From Bacteroidia bacterium (lineage in GTDB: Bacteria; Bacteroidota; Bacteroidia; Bacteroidales; UBA932), in NCBI GenBank assembly GCA_030529945.1, contig JAUMVX010000006.1, forward strand, positions 1-64,000: DNA of 64,000 bases, written 5' to 3'. Every line of letters starts with the position of its first letter. Position 1 is the stretch's first letter. The translations under genes were made by a program, and so were the position numbers. The notes below the pieces were generated by a model that worked only from the letters and a program-made list of their open reading frames with translations, made no database searches and was not told the DNA's origin. Below, piece by piece: positions 43,203 through 51,855 of the stretch.

Positions 43203-43783
43203 AGCGAGTCCTCCTCTTTTCCGTCAGTGCGGCCTCGTCCGGACCTTCCCCGCAGAGCGGCTATGCTCACCGCTCCGGCGATGACCGTGAGGATAATCCA
43301 TATGGGCGAAACGCTCAGGAAGGCCACCAGGAATACGGTTCCCAGGGCCAGGGCCGCTGTCCACCAGTTCCAGTCCGAGCCTTTCGCCATATCCAGTGCG
43401 GCGGAAAGGATGAGGGCCACCGCTACGGGGCGGACTCCCTGGAAGAAGCGGCGGACGTAGATGTTGTCCTTGAAGCCTGTGAACACCATCGCTATGGCGA
43501 GGATTATCAGAAAGGACGGGAGGGCTGCTCCGAGGGCCGCCACTACGCTGCCCTTGACTCCCCTGATGCGATAGCCGGTGTAGTATGCTATGTTTATGGC
43601 GAGTATCCCGGGGGCGCTCTGCGCCAGAATCGTGACGTCCTTATAGTCTTCGGCGCTGAGCCAGCCCCTCCGCGTCACCTCGGCTCCGATGAGCGGAAGC
43701 ATCACGTAGCCTCCGCCGATGGTGAAGGTCCCGATTTTCGAGAAGACCCCGAATACGCTCCATAATGAAATGTTCCTGTCCAT
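43199..43783 (-). CDS. Chromate transporter family protein, half-size (first subunit)
   Basis: Membrane protein of 194 residues; the ATG at 43783 (MDRNISLWSVFG) is used because the longer frame crosses the promoter box. The CHR motif is FSKIGTFTIGGGYVMLPLI (13-31), then AQSAPGILAINIAYYTGYRI. The paired second half follows with a four-base overlap, so they are likely a heterodimer. The -7 box lies only about 9 bases before the ATG, implying an almost leaderless message. Confidence 0.88.
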   Translation of the reverse strand: MDRNISLWSVFGVFSKIGTFTIGGGYVMLPLIGAEVTRRGWLSAEDYKDVTILAQSAPGILAINIAYYTGYRIRGVKGSVVAALGAALPSFLIILAIAMVFTGFKDNIYVRRFFQGVRPVAVALILSAALDMAKGSDWNWWTAALALGTVFLVAFLSVSPIWIILTVIAGAVSIAALRGRSGRGRTDGKEEDSL

Positions 43784-43792
43784 AAGCGACCG

Positions 43793-43800
43793 CAAAGATA
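43793..43800 (-). promoter_or_regulatory. -7 box of the chromate-type transporter operon
   Basis: TATCTTTG on the minus strand ends 9 bases before the ATG at 43783, so transcription would start about three bases before the start codon. The -33 box is not evident. Confidence 0.5.
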
Positions 43801-43873
43801 GCAAAAAATGTTCTGCCGGACGGGGAGGTCCCATTGTCTTTCAGAAAAAACGTCCGTGATGATGAAAAATAAG

Positions 43874-43903
43874 TTGGTAAGTTTATTATCATCACTATCT
43901 TTG
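43874..43903 (+). promoter_or_regulatory. Promoter of the sialidase gene, nearly leaderless
   Basis: TTG (43874-43876) and TATCTTTG (43896-43903) are 19 bases apart, an excellent fit. The ATG is at 43909, about where transcription should begin, so the message would be leaderless or the true start would lie downstream. Confidence 0.65.
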
Positions 43904-43908
43904 TGATT

Positions 43909-45492
43909 ATGATACCTTTACTTACCACTTTGCTGATTTCGTCCGCAGTCAGCGTTTACAATCCGCGGATTCCCGTCATTCTGGACAGGGATTACAACAT
44001 CGTTTCAGAGATAGTCGTGCAGAACGGGGAGGCGGGGCAGGTCTCGGGAGAAGTCGAAGTAGTTCTCGAAGGCATCCCGCTGAAGGCCATAAACAACGTG
44101 TCCCTCGTCTATACCGGCACGATTTCGCCTCTCTACCGCAGGTCCGAGGCCATCATCGCCCGGACGCTTTTCTCCCGCTGGGGCAGCGGGCAGAGGACGT
44201 GGAGGGATCCCCGCTATGTCACTCTCCTGAGCAGTGTCAAGCCCGGACCGGACGGAAGGGCCCTGCTGAAATTCGACAGGCCCCTTGTCAAGGGCGAGAA
44301 CCATTTCTATGTAAGCCTCAGCGTCTGCTCCCGTGAAGTGAATCTGACAGACACCTTCGGATGCCGAGTGGAGAGGGTGGGATTGGACGGAGTCCGGACG
44401 GACTTCGTCGAGAAAAGTCCGTCTGAGGGAAGGCGCTACGGCATCGCGCTGCGCGACCAGGGTGACGACGGCTCGGACAGCTTCAGGATTCCGGCTCTGG
44501 CGACAGCGAAGAACGGGGACCTGGTCGCGGTGTACGACGTGCGCTGGGACTCGAGCGTGGACCTGCAGAGCGACATCGACATCGCGGTGCAGAGAAGTTC
44601 GGACGGGGGAAAGAGCTGGAGCGGGATGCAGATTGCTATGGATATGGGCGAGTACGGCGGTCTGCCGCAGGCTCAGAACGGGGTCGGCGACCCGTGCGTG
44701 CTGGTGGACGAGCGTTCCGGCGACATCTTCATCTTCGCGATATGGGGGCACGGGCTGAAGGGACACACCACTACGAGTACTTCGGCTTCGGGCTTCGACC
44801 CTATCGACGTGCCGCAGCTGGTGATGGTGCGCAGCAGCGACGGGGGCAGGAGCTGGAGCGCTCCGATAAACATCACGGAGCAGGTGAAGGCCCCTGACTG
44901 CGCTTCGGTCTTCCAGGGTCCCGGGAGAGGGATAACGATGTCTGACGGGACTCTGGTCGTTCCTGTACAGATCTGGAAGTCAGTCAGCGAGGTGAGCGCG
45001 GCGATCATCTGGAGCCGTGACGGAGGGGACAGCTGGAAGCTTTCTTCGCCGGCGGTCTCGAAAGTCTGCGAGGACCAGGTGGCGGAGGTCAGCCCGGGCG
45101 TGCTGATGCTGAATATGCGCAACTACTACAGCAGCGACCGGACACGGAAAGTCTATGTGAGCAGGGACCTTGGAGAGAGCTGGGAGGCTCACGCCTCCAA
45201 TGACGTGCTGCCGGAGCCGCAGTGCCAGGCGAGTCTTCTGATGTGTCCGGAGCGCGGGGTGCTGCTTTTCGCGAACCCGGCCTCGACTTCCGCCCGCGTG
45301 GATTTCACGCTGCGGGCGAGCCGCGACGGGGGTCTAAGCTGGCCATATTCGCTGCTTCTGGACGAGGAGACGGGCTGGGGCTATTCCTGTATGACTATGA
45401 TAGATGAGGATACGGTCGGCATCCTCTACGAGGGCGGCGCAGCGCAGATAGTCTTCCAGGCCGTGAAGCTCGAGGATGTGCTGGGAGGGTGA
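43909..45492 (+). CDS. GH33 sialidase (exo-alpha-sialidase)
   Basis: Secreted sialidase of 527 residues from the ATG at 43909 (a GTG lies 6 bases upstream). A short signal-like stretch (IPLLTTLLISSAVSV) is followed by a sialidase N-terminal domain (about 20-165) and a six-bladed propeller. The family RIP motif is FRIPAL with R193. Five Asp boxes are visible: SSDGGKSW, SSDGGRSW, SRDGGDSW, SRDLGESW and SRDGGLSW. It releases terminal sialic acid from host or mucin glycans. No sialic acid catabolic genes (nan) are adjacent, so it may serve to expose underlying sugars. Confidence 0.9.
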   Translation: MIPLLTTLLISSAVSVYNPRIPVILDRDYNIVSEIVVQNGEAGQVSGEVEVVLEGIPLKAINNVSLVYTGTISPLYRRSEAIIARTLFSRWGSGQRTWRDPRYVTLLSSVKPGPDGRALLKFDRPLVKGENHFYVSLSVCSREVNLTDTFGCRVERVGLDGVRTDFVEKSPSEGRRYGIALRDQGDDGSDSFRIPALATAKNGDLVAVYDVRWDSSVDLQSDIDIAVQRSSDGGKSWSGMQIAMDMGEYGGLPQAQNGVGDPCVLVDERSGDIFIFAIWGHGLKGHTTTSTSASGFDPIDVPQLVMVRSSDGGRSWSAPINITEQVKAPDCASVFQGPGRGITMSDGTLVVPVQIWKSVSEVSAAIIWSRDGGDSWKLSSPAVSKVCEDQVAEVSPGVLMLNMRNYYSSDRTRKVYVSRDLGESWEAHASNDVLPEPQCQASLLMCPERGVLLFANPASTSARVDFTLRASRDGGLSWPYSLLLDEETGWGYSCMTMIDEDTVGILYEGGAAQIVFQAVKLEDVLGG

Positions 45493-45533
45493 GAATCCGG
45501 AGGGGTGTTTCTAAAATGACCCGGCTCCGCGTT

Positions 45534-45622
45534 TCGGGGTGAAAAAAGGCCGTTTTTTCACCCCGATCGAGTATTTTCCGACCTCTGGGGTGAAATAAAA
45601 CGTTTTCTTCACCCCGGAGGTC
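45534..45622. terminator. Two tandem related hairpins between convergent genes
   Basis: Hairpin 1: TCGGGGTGAAAAAA (45534-45547) pairs perfectly with TTTTTTCACCCCGA (45553-45566), 5-base loop. Hairpin 2: 45580-45594 pairs with 45608-45622 (15 pairs, one wobble), with an AAAACGTTTT palindrome in the loop. Both share GGGGTGAA/TTCACCCC. They sit between the sialidase and a convergent gene and may terminate both, although their T runs are inside the stems rather than after them. Confidence 0.6.
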
Positions 45623-45626
45623 AATC

Positions 45627-46427
45627 TTACTCCACCGGGGTGTCGAGATTGGCCTTGGCCCAGGCGTAGATGAGGAAGTTGCGGTCGGAGTCCCAGGCCT
45701 GCAGGTAGAGGCGGCGGACCGTGTCCAGCCACGCCTGGCTCTTGAAGCCGGCCTCGTCGCGCCCCACCTCATCGGTGCCGCCCGCGGCGTAGTACATACT
45801 TCTGGTGGTGCTGCAGATGCGGGCATAGGTTCCGGTGTTCTCCTTGAGGTCGGAATTCTCCATAGAGATATAGAACTGGAGCTGCTCCTCCGTACAGGTC
45901 TTGTCCTCCGCCTTCATCGGACCGTCCTTCACATAGACCGTCACTCCGTCCTTGAACACGTAGGGTTCATAGAAGCCCGGGGTGTACATCGCCTCATAAA
46001 CCACGCCCTTCACCGGGAACTGGGCTCCCGACTGATAGAGGATGAATTTGCGCACCCGCTCCACGTCTGCGTAGCGGACTTCACCGCGCACATCCCAGAC
46101 GGCGTTTATGATCCACTTGGCGAGCTTCTCCGGGGACGGGTCCAGAAGCAGGACCAGACCTTTCTTCTGCTTGCCGAGCTTTATGTCCTTACCCGTCCAA
46201 TACTCGTAGAGTTTCACGGGATAGCCTTCGTAGCCCGGCACGTCCCTCCTCTCCTCCAGCAGAGTGCCCTCCATATAGGCGGCGTTCAGCACTTTCTGAC
46301 ATCTCTGGGCGACTGTGGAGAGGGAGTCCCTCATATACTGGCGCAGCGCACGCGGAGTCCGCGCCTGCAGTGAAGCACCTGCCAGAAGGCAGGAAACGGA
46401 AAAGAGAAAGAGTATGGCCTTTTTCAT
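45627..46427 (-). CDS. Exported protein of unknown function
   Basis: I do not recognise this family. The product has 266 residues with a signal peptide (MKKAILFLFSVSCLLAGASLQA). The mature part has no membrane helix and no obvious catalytic signature; it is rich in Tyr and charged residues (YEGYPVKLYEYWTGKDI, KKGLVLLLDPSPEKLAKWI). A family like this, secreted and near CAZymes, could be a periplasmic binding or scaffold protein, but there is no direct support. It is alone on the minus strand between convergent and divergent neighbours. Confidence 0.75.
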   Translation of the reverse strand: MKKAILFLFSVSCLLAGASLQARTPRALRQYMRDSLSTVAQRCQKVLNAAYMEGTLLEERRDVPGYEGYPVKLYEYWTGKDIKLGKQKKGLVLLLDPSPEKLAKWIINAVWDVRGEVRYADVERVRKFILYQSGAQFPVKGVVYEAMYTPGFYEPYVFKDGVTVYVKDGPMKAEDKTCTEEQLQFYISMENSDLKENTGTYARICSTTRSMYYAAGGTDEVGRDEAGFKSQAWLDTVRRLYLQAWDSDRNFLIYAWAKANLDTPVE

Positions 46428-46452
46428 ATTATGGAAGTGATATTATTTTGCG

Positions 46453-46460
46453 CAAATATA
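46453..46460 (-). promoter_or_regulatory. -7 box of the unknown exported gene
   Basis: TATATTTG on the minus strand, 25 bases before the ATG at 46427. No clear -33 box. Confidence 0.45.
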
Positions 46461-46518
46461 AGCAAAAAAGTCTCATTACGAGCTGTGACTTTTCATAGGA
46501 CGAAAGTTCACGGAATTA

Positions 46519-46549
46519 TTGGAAAGCACGCAATAGTTTCGCATATTTG
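46519..46549 (+). promoter_or_regulatory. Promoter of the first GH3 gene
   Basis: TTG (46519-46521) and CATATTTG (46542-46549) are 20 bases apart; the -7 box has one mismatch to TAnnTTTG. The leader would be about 22 bases. It is divergent from the neighbouring minus-strand gene. Confidence 0.45.
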
Positions 46550-46577
46550 CATAGGTCTAAAAAAGTTTCAGAATAAT

Positions 46578-48827
46578 ATGCGGAAATACTTCATTCCGGC
46601 CATTGCATTGGCCCTATTGACCGCTTGCGGTCCCAAGTATCAGGTGGAGGAGAAAGACGGGTACAATCTGGTCACCCAGAAAGGCGGGCCGGCATTGGGC
46701 TTCAGCCCTGCTTCCGGAGTCGCTCTGCTCGAAGACAGGGGCTTCGCGTTCAAGGACTTGAACCGCAACGGACGGCTTGATGTCTACGAAGACTGGCGAA
46801 GGAGTCCGGAGGAGCGGGCGAAGGACCTCGCCTCGCAGCTCTCCATAGACGAAATCGCCGGGCTTATGCTCTACAGCAGCCATCAGACCATACGCTCGGA
46901 AGAACTGACCGAGGAGCAGCGCCGTTTCCTCGGGGAGGACAACCTGCGCGCCGTCCTCATCACTTCGGTGAAGGATGTCGCGATGGCGGCGGTCTGGAAC
47001 AACAATATGCAGGCATTCACCGAAAGCGTCGGCCACGGCATACCGGGCAACACCAGTTCCGACCCCCGGAACCAGGCGGTATCCGACAAGGAGTTCAATG
47101 CGGGCGCCGGCGGAGACATCTCGATGTGGCCGAGTTCTCTGGGTATGGCAGCGACTTTCGACCCCGGCCTCGTGGAGGAATTCGGCCGCGTCGCTTCCGT
47201 GGAATACAGGGCCCTGGGTATCGCGACCGCCCTCTCTCCTCAGGTCGACATAGCTACGGAGCCTCGATGGTGGCGCTTCAGCGGCACTTTCGGCGAGGAC
47301 CCGAAGCTCACCACCGATATGGCCCGAGCATACTGCGACGGCTTCCAGACCTCCCCGGAAGGCAAGAGACTTCACGGAGCGTGGGGTCTGGAGAGCGTGA
47401 ACACGATGGTCAAGCATTGGTACGGCTACGGTGCCGAGGAGGCCGGACGTGACGGGCATTTCGGCCACGGCAAATACTGCGTTTTCCCGGGCGACAACCT
47501 GAAGATGCATAAACAGGCCTTCGTGGAGGGCGCATTCAGTCTGAAAGGCGGCACTGCAAGTGCTTCAGCCGTAATGCCGGTTTACAGCATCCTGTGGAAT
47601 CAGGCTCCGGACGGAGAGAACGCCGGAGGCGCTTACAGCGATTTCGTGATCCGTCGTGAGCTTCGCGAGGGGGCCGGATTCGACGGTGTGGTCTGCACCG
47701 ACTGGCACGTCACCTACGACTGCACCAATATGGACAAGGACGGCAAGGGCAAGCCTTGGGGCGTGGAAAACCTCAGCGTCGCGCAGCGGCACTACCGTGC
47801 AATCCTGGTCGGAACTGACCAGTTCGGCGGAAACAACGACAAGGCCCCGGTTCTGGAAGCCTATCGGATGTACGCGGACAATTTCGGCGAGGACGCCGCC
47901 CGAGAGCGCTTCGAAAAGTCAGCCTGCCGGCTGATGCTCAATTCTTTCCGTACGGGACTTTTCGAGAACCCTTATCTCGACCCGGCCGAATCCGAGGCCT
48001 TGGTGGGCAATCCGGTTTTTATGGCCGAAGGTTACGAGGCCCAGATAAAGTCCGTGGTGATGCTTAAGAATCACGCCAATACTCTTCCTGTAGCCGGGAA
48101 GGCGAAAGTCTATCTTCCGAAGCGTCTTTACCCCGCAGCTAAAGCCATCTTTTTCGACGGGGTCACGGAAGCGAAGATGGACTGGATGATCAGCCCGGAG
48201 GCGGTATCCCGCTTCTATGAGGTCGTGGATAACCCGTCCGAGGCCGATTTCGCTCTCGTGGGCATCAAGCAGCCGGCCACACAGATGGGATACGAAAAGT
48301 CCGACCTTGCGAAAGGGGGCAACGGCTATGTCCCTATTTCTCTTCAGTATGAGGACTATACGGCTAAGGAAGCCCGCTCTGAAAGCATAGCCGGAGGCGA
48401 CCCTCTGGAGAAATTCACGAACAGGAGCTACAAGGGCAAGACCGTGAGGACCGCGAACCGCTCCGATATGGTGCTGGTCCGGCAGACTAAAAAAGCGATG
48501 GGCGACAAGCCTGTCGTGGTGATACTCGAGACCGGAATGCCGGTCGTGCTTTCAGAGATAGAGCCGTACGCCGACGCCATTCTGGTCTCATTCGAGGTAC
48601 AGAGTCAGGCTCTGCTGGAACTGGTCAGCGGGAAGCGTGAGCCTTCGGCCCTGCTGCCGATGCAGATGCCCGCCGATATGTCCACCGTCGAGAAGCAGTG
48701 CGAGGACGTGCCGTTCGATATGGAGTGCTATAGGGATGCGGACGGAAACGTCTATGATTTCGCCTTCGGCCTGAACTGGAGCGGTGTCATCAGCGACTCC
48801 AGGACGCAGAAATATGCCGGCAGGTAG
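46578..48827 (+). CDS. GH3 beta-glycosidase, lipoprotein
   Basis: Lipoprotein of 749 residues. The ATG at 46578 (MRKYFIPAIALALLTAC) gives lipobox LLTAC (Cys17); earlier in-frame starts lie in promoter sequence. An unusual EF-hand-like segment (KDLNRNGRLDVYEDW, about 53-67) precedes the barrel. The nucleophile is D375 in GVVCTDWHVTYD. The C-terminal domain has VVMLKNHANTLPV and ends in a FAFGLNWSG motif. The exact sugar (beta-glucose, beta-xylose) is not deducible. It is directly followed by a truncated nuclease-like gene fragment. Confidence 0.87.
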   Translation: MRKYFIPAIALALLTACGPKYQVEEKDGYNLVTQKGGPALGFSPASGVALLEDRGFAFKDLNRNGRLDVYEDWRRSPEERAKDLASQLSIDEIAGLMLYSSHQTIRSEELTEEQRRFLGEDNLRAVLITSVKDVAMAAVWNNNMQAFTESVGHGIPGNTSSDPRNQAVSDKEFNAGAGGDISMWPSSLGMAATFDPGLVEEFGRVASVEYRALGIATALSPQVDIATEPRWWRFSGTFGEDPKLTTDMARAYCDGFQTSPEGKRLHGAWGLESVNTMVKHWYGYGAEEAGRDGHFGHGKYCVFPGDNLKMHKQAFVEGAFSLKGGTASASAVMPVYSILWNQAPDGENAGGAYSDFVIRRELREGAGFDGVVCTDWHVTYDCTNMDKDGKGKPWGVENLSVAQRHYRAILVGTDQFGGNNDKAPVLEAYRMYADNFGEDAARERFEKSACRLMLNSFRTGLFENPYLDPAESEALVGNPVFMAEGYEAQIKSVVMLKNHANTLPVAGKAKVYLPKRLYPAAKAIFFDGVTEAKMDWMISPEAVSRFYEVVDNPSEADFALVGIKQPATQMGYEKSDLAKGGNGYVPISLQYEDYTAKEARSESIAGGDPLEKFTNRSYKGKTVRTANRSDMVLVRQTKKAMGDKPVVVILETGMPVVLSEIEPYADAILVSFEVQSQALLELVSGKREPSALLPMQMPADMSTVEKQCEDVPFDMECYRDADGNVYDFAFGLNWSGVISDSRTQKYAGR

Positions 48828-48830
48828 CCG

Positions 48831-49388
48831 GAGCCGGTTACTCTGATGTACCAAAGCGGCTACCTGACCATCAGGGATTACGATGAAAGATTCGGTCAGT
48901 ACGATCTGGACTATCCGAACGAAGAGGCCAAGAGCGGTTTCCTCAACTCACTCAGCCAGTTGTATGCACCGGACCTGATAGACAGCGACGTGTCCGTCGT
49001 CCGCTTCGTGAAGGATGTCGAACGGGGCGACGTGGACAGTTTCATGAACCGCTTCACGGCATTTCTTTCCGGCAACAGCCATCTGATACAAGGCGACCTC
49101 GAACTCTATTTCCAGAACACGATGTCCATAATGTTCAAGATGATGGGACTCTATGTCAAGACCGAGTACCACACATCCAGCGGCCGCATCGACATCGTTA
49201 TGGAGACCGACAGCTTCGTATATGTCATCGAGCTGAAGCGCGACCAGCCCCCCGACATCGCCCTTCAGCAGATAGAGGCGAAAGGCTACGACAGGCCGTT
49301 CCTCGCCTCCGGCAAGAAAATCATCCGTCTCGGCATCAACTTCTCCTCGCAGACCCGAACGGTGGACGGCTGGAAGGTCGCGGAATGA
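48831..49388 (+). pseudogene. C-terminal fragment of an AAA-ATPase-like/PD-(D/E)XK protein
   Basis: Only the last ~185 residues of a family of about 500-580 residues are present. The segment PVTLMYQSGYLTIRDYDERF matches the linker after the ATPase domain. The C terminus keeps the nuclease-like pattern RIDIVME...YVIELK. The open frame can start at the ATG 48846, but family resemblance already begins at about 48831, just after the GH3 stop codon (48827). The missing N-terminal ATPase means it is a remnant of a deletion or insertion event. Whether it is still translated is unknown. Confidence 0.7.
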
Positions 49389-49417
49389 CACGGCGGGATG
49401 TCGGGTAATCTTAACCC

Positions 49418-50395
49418 TTATTTCATATGCGCCTTGAAGAAGTCATCGACCAGGCCGGAGACTTCCGCGGACCAGAATTCCCTGCTGCCGTGGTCGCCGC
49501 CCTCTATCTTGTAGAATTTGTAGTCGTAGCCGTTGTCTTCAAGCTTGTCCGCCATTATGACGCTCTGCTCGTAAGGGACCACATTGTCCCTGTTGCCGGT
49601 GACGATGATGATGGGAGCCGTGGAGGAGGCCTTTGACTTCGTCACGTACTCTATCGGGCTGACGGTCTTCACGATATCCGGGTTCTCCATAACCGGGATG
49701 TGCCCGAAAAGGGTTCCGGTCGGACTGTTCGCGCTGATGTGGTCCATATAGTCCGGGGCGAACTCCTGCATCCTGAGCACATCGGTGACAGGATAGAAGG
49801 CCACGCAGGCATTGACCGCAAGTGACTGCTTCCCGTATTCCTCCGGAGTGTCCAGCGAAGGGACATCCTGCGTAAGGGTCTCCAGAAGGGCCATATTGCC
49901 GCCCGAGGAGTCACCCCAGATGAACATATTCACAGGGTCGATATGATATCTGCCCGCATTCTCCCTCACGAACCTCACGGCTGACTTCACGTCCTGTATC
50001 TGGGCGGGGTATTTGGCCGTAGTGGAAGGCCTGTGCTCTATCATAGCGATGACATAGCCTCTCTGACTGAAGCCCATAAGGTAGCTGAGCTTCTGGTCGA
50101 GGCTCTGCTTGAACCAGGCGGCTCCCTGGATGAAGAAGATGCAGGGAAGCGGCTTTTCTGAGCGGATGCCCGGAGTGATTATCCTGACGTGCAGGTCCAT
50201 ACTGTCCCTGTGGGCATAGACGACATCCCTGTATGTCGGGAACTGCGGTTCGTCCGGATAGGTGAACTTGTCGAGAGTGGTCATAACTTTAGCTTTCGCC
50301 GGCGAGGGGTCGATGCTTTTGAACTGCCCCCATTGGCCGAAGGCCGTCTGGGACGAGAGCAGCAGAGCTGCGATGATGATGAATGAGTGCTTCAT
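49418..50395 (-). CDS. Secreted alpha/beta-hydrolase, BD-FAE/esterase-like
   Basis: Exported hydrolase of 325 residues; the ATG at 50395 (MKHSFIIIAALLLSSQTAFG) gives a normal signal peptide. Catalytic triad candidates: S163 in IWGDSSGGNMA, Asp in VTGNRDNVVPYEQS and His in EGGDHGSREFW. An oxyanion-type IFFIQGAAW (87-95) replaces the usual HGG. Likely an acetyl or feruloyl esterase acting on decorated polysaccharides. It is 21 bases after the CE1-like esterase gene; both appear to belong to a former SusCD locus. Confidence 0.85.
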   Translation of the reverse strand: MKHSFIIIAALLLSSQTAFGQWGQFKSIDPSPAKAKVMTTLDKFTYPDEPQFPTYRDVVYAHRDSMDLHVRIITPGIRSEKPLPCIFFIQGAAWFKQSLDQKLSYLMGFSQRGYVIAMIEHRPSTTAKYPAQIQDVKSAVRFVRENAGRYHIDPVNMFIWGDSSGGNMALLETLTQDVPSLDTPEEYGKQSLAVNACVAFYPVTDVLRMQEFAPDYMDHISANSPTGTLFGHIPVMENPDIVKTVSPIEYVTKSKASSTAPIIIVTGNRDNVVPYEQSVIMADKLEDNGYDYKFYKIEGGDHGSREFWSAEVSGLVDDFFKAHMK

Positions 50396-50416
50396 ATTCT
50401 CTGTCAAATGTAATGA

Positions 50417-51592
50417 TTATTTCGAAGAACGGAACAGCAGCGGAGCGAATTTCTGCAGGTCTCTGCGCCAGGAGCGCCAGTTGTGTCCGTCGCCGCAGTC
50501 GTAATACTGGTACGGCGAAGCGGCGCGGTCCAGAGCTTCCATCAGGCTCCGTGCGCTCCGCAGGGCCATATCCTTGCTGCCCGCGCCTACCCAGAGCAGA
50601 TTGTAGCCTGTCCTGAGCAGAGGGCGCAGCGCTTCGTCCGCCTGAGCGGGGGTTCCGCCCATAATGCCGGTTCCGATGAAGCCGTACCAGCCGAAGACAT
50701 CCGGGTGATGCTCAGCGAGGTACATCTCGTACACCCCGCCCATCGACACTCCGCAGACAGCCCTGCCGCTACGGTCCCGGCGCACGGAATAGCGGCTTTC
50801 CACAAGGGGTATGATATTGTGCAGCAGGTCGTTGACAAATTCTCCGCCGGACTTGCCCCTTTCCGTCCCCATAAGCTCGAAGTGGCTCTTGGCACCCGGA
50901 ACCGGGTCTATAATATGCGGAGCGGCGAGCTGGTTCGGCATAGCGTTGAAAAGCACGACCACCATCTCCTCCACCTCGCCCCGGGAAGTCAGATTATCCA
51001 TAATCTGCGGCAGCCTGCCCATATCCGTCCAGGTATCCTCGTCATCGCCTCCTCCCGGAATCATATAGAGAACGGGATAGGTCTTTTCGGGCGTATATCC
51101 GGCCGGCAGATACACGTTCAGGTGACGCTGCCCTCCGTACTGCGGAGAGTCGTACCAGATGGAAGTGAGAGTCCCTCGCGGCGCATCGGCATAGTCCAGA
51201 TCACGGCTCTGCGGACCCTCCACCAGAAAAGAGTTGAGAAACTCGGAGTAGTTGCAGACCAGCTTCAGATTCCACGGATCGAGAGTCCTCACCCCGTCCA
51301 CCACATAGTGATAGGTATAGAAATCCGGCGCGAGTCCCTCGGCCGTGTAAGTCCACACGCCGGCGGAGTCCCGGAGCATCTGAACGCTTCCGCCGAGATT
51401 GTACTCGTTCACGCCCGGAAGAAAGTCCCCGAAAAGCTGCACTCCGCGAACAGAAGAGGGAGTCTCCAGCCGGAATGTGGCGGACGTTCCGTCCAATACC
51501 GGATAATACTTGCTGCCCGGATACTGGGCGTTCGCGCTGCCCGCCGAAAAAAGCAGCAGCGGGAGGGCCGCTGCTATAATGGTTCTCTTCAT
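50417..51592 (-). CDS. CE1-like esterase with N-terminal E-set domain
   Basis: Exported esterase of 391 residues, signal peptide ending SANAQYPG. Residues about 30-125 form an E-set/CBM48-like domain (GVQLFGDFLPGVNEYNLGG, FYTYHYVVDG). The esterase domain has YPVLYMIPGGGDDEDTW (oxyanion region), nucleophile S283 in CGVSMGGVYE and H370 in CGDGHNWRSW. Members release ferulate or acetyl groups from plant polysaccharides. It lies just after the terminator of the lost SusD gene, in the same direction. Confidence 0.87.
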   Translation of the reverse strand: MKRTIIAAALPLLLFSAGSANAQYPGSKYYPVLDGTSATFRLETPSSVRGVQLFGDFLPGVNEYNLGGSVQMLRDSAGVWTYTAEGLAPDFYTYHYVVDGVRTLDPWNLKLVCNYSEFLNSFLVEGPQSRDLDYADAPRGTLTSIWYDSPQYGGQRHLNVYLPAGYTPEKTYPVLYMIPGGGDDEDTWTDMGRLPQIMDNLTSRGEVEEMVVVLFNAMPNQLAAPHIIDPVPGAKSHFELMGTERGKSGGEFVNDLLHNIIPLVESRYSVRRDRSGRAVCGVSMGGVYEMYLAEHHPDVFGWYGFIGTGIMGGTPAQADEALRPLLRTGYNLLWVGAGSKDMALRSARSLMEALDRAASPYQYYDCGDGHNWRSWRRDLQKFAPLLFRSSK

Positions 51593-51614
51593 TTACGCGG
51601 CGATTTGATTCCGT

Positions 51615-51648
51615 AAAAAAGGCCGGCCGGAATCGGATCCGGCCGACC
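51615..51648 (-). terminator. Intrinsic terminator of the former SusD gene
   Basis: On the minus strand GGTCGGCCGG pairs with CCGGCCGGCC (one G-T wobble) across an 8-base loop and is followed by T6 (51615-51620). It lies about 60 bases after the SusD remnant stop. Confidence 0.75.
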
Positions 51649-51705
51649 ACATCCAATAACCAATTACTTAACCGATTTATGCTATTCAGGTTATGTCGAA
51701 TTCTG

Positions 51706-51855
51706 TCAATTCCATCCCTCGTTCTGATACAGGCCATCGGAACCGGTATTGAGGTCGATGTAGGTCTGAGGTATCGGGAAGAGGTTGAACTTGATTTCAC
51801 CCGTCTCTTCTGCCCAGCGGCGGATGTTCGGGTTCTGCGGAAACTCTGCTCCAGG
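51706..51855 (-). pseudogene. SusD C-terminal remnant
   Basis: The minus strand reads about 50 codons ending in a TGA (51706-51708): NIRRWAEETGEIKF, then NLFPIPQTYIDLN and GLYQNEGWN. This is the canonical SusD ending (FPIP...QNPGW). Upstream the frame stops making sense at about 51850, where the opposite-strand kinase sequence begins. No SusC or remaining SusD is present, so most of the gene was lost. Confidence 0.82.
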
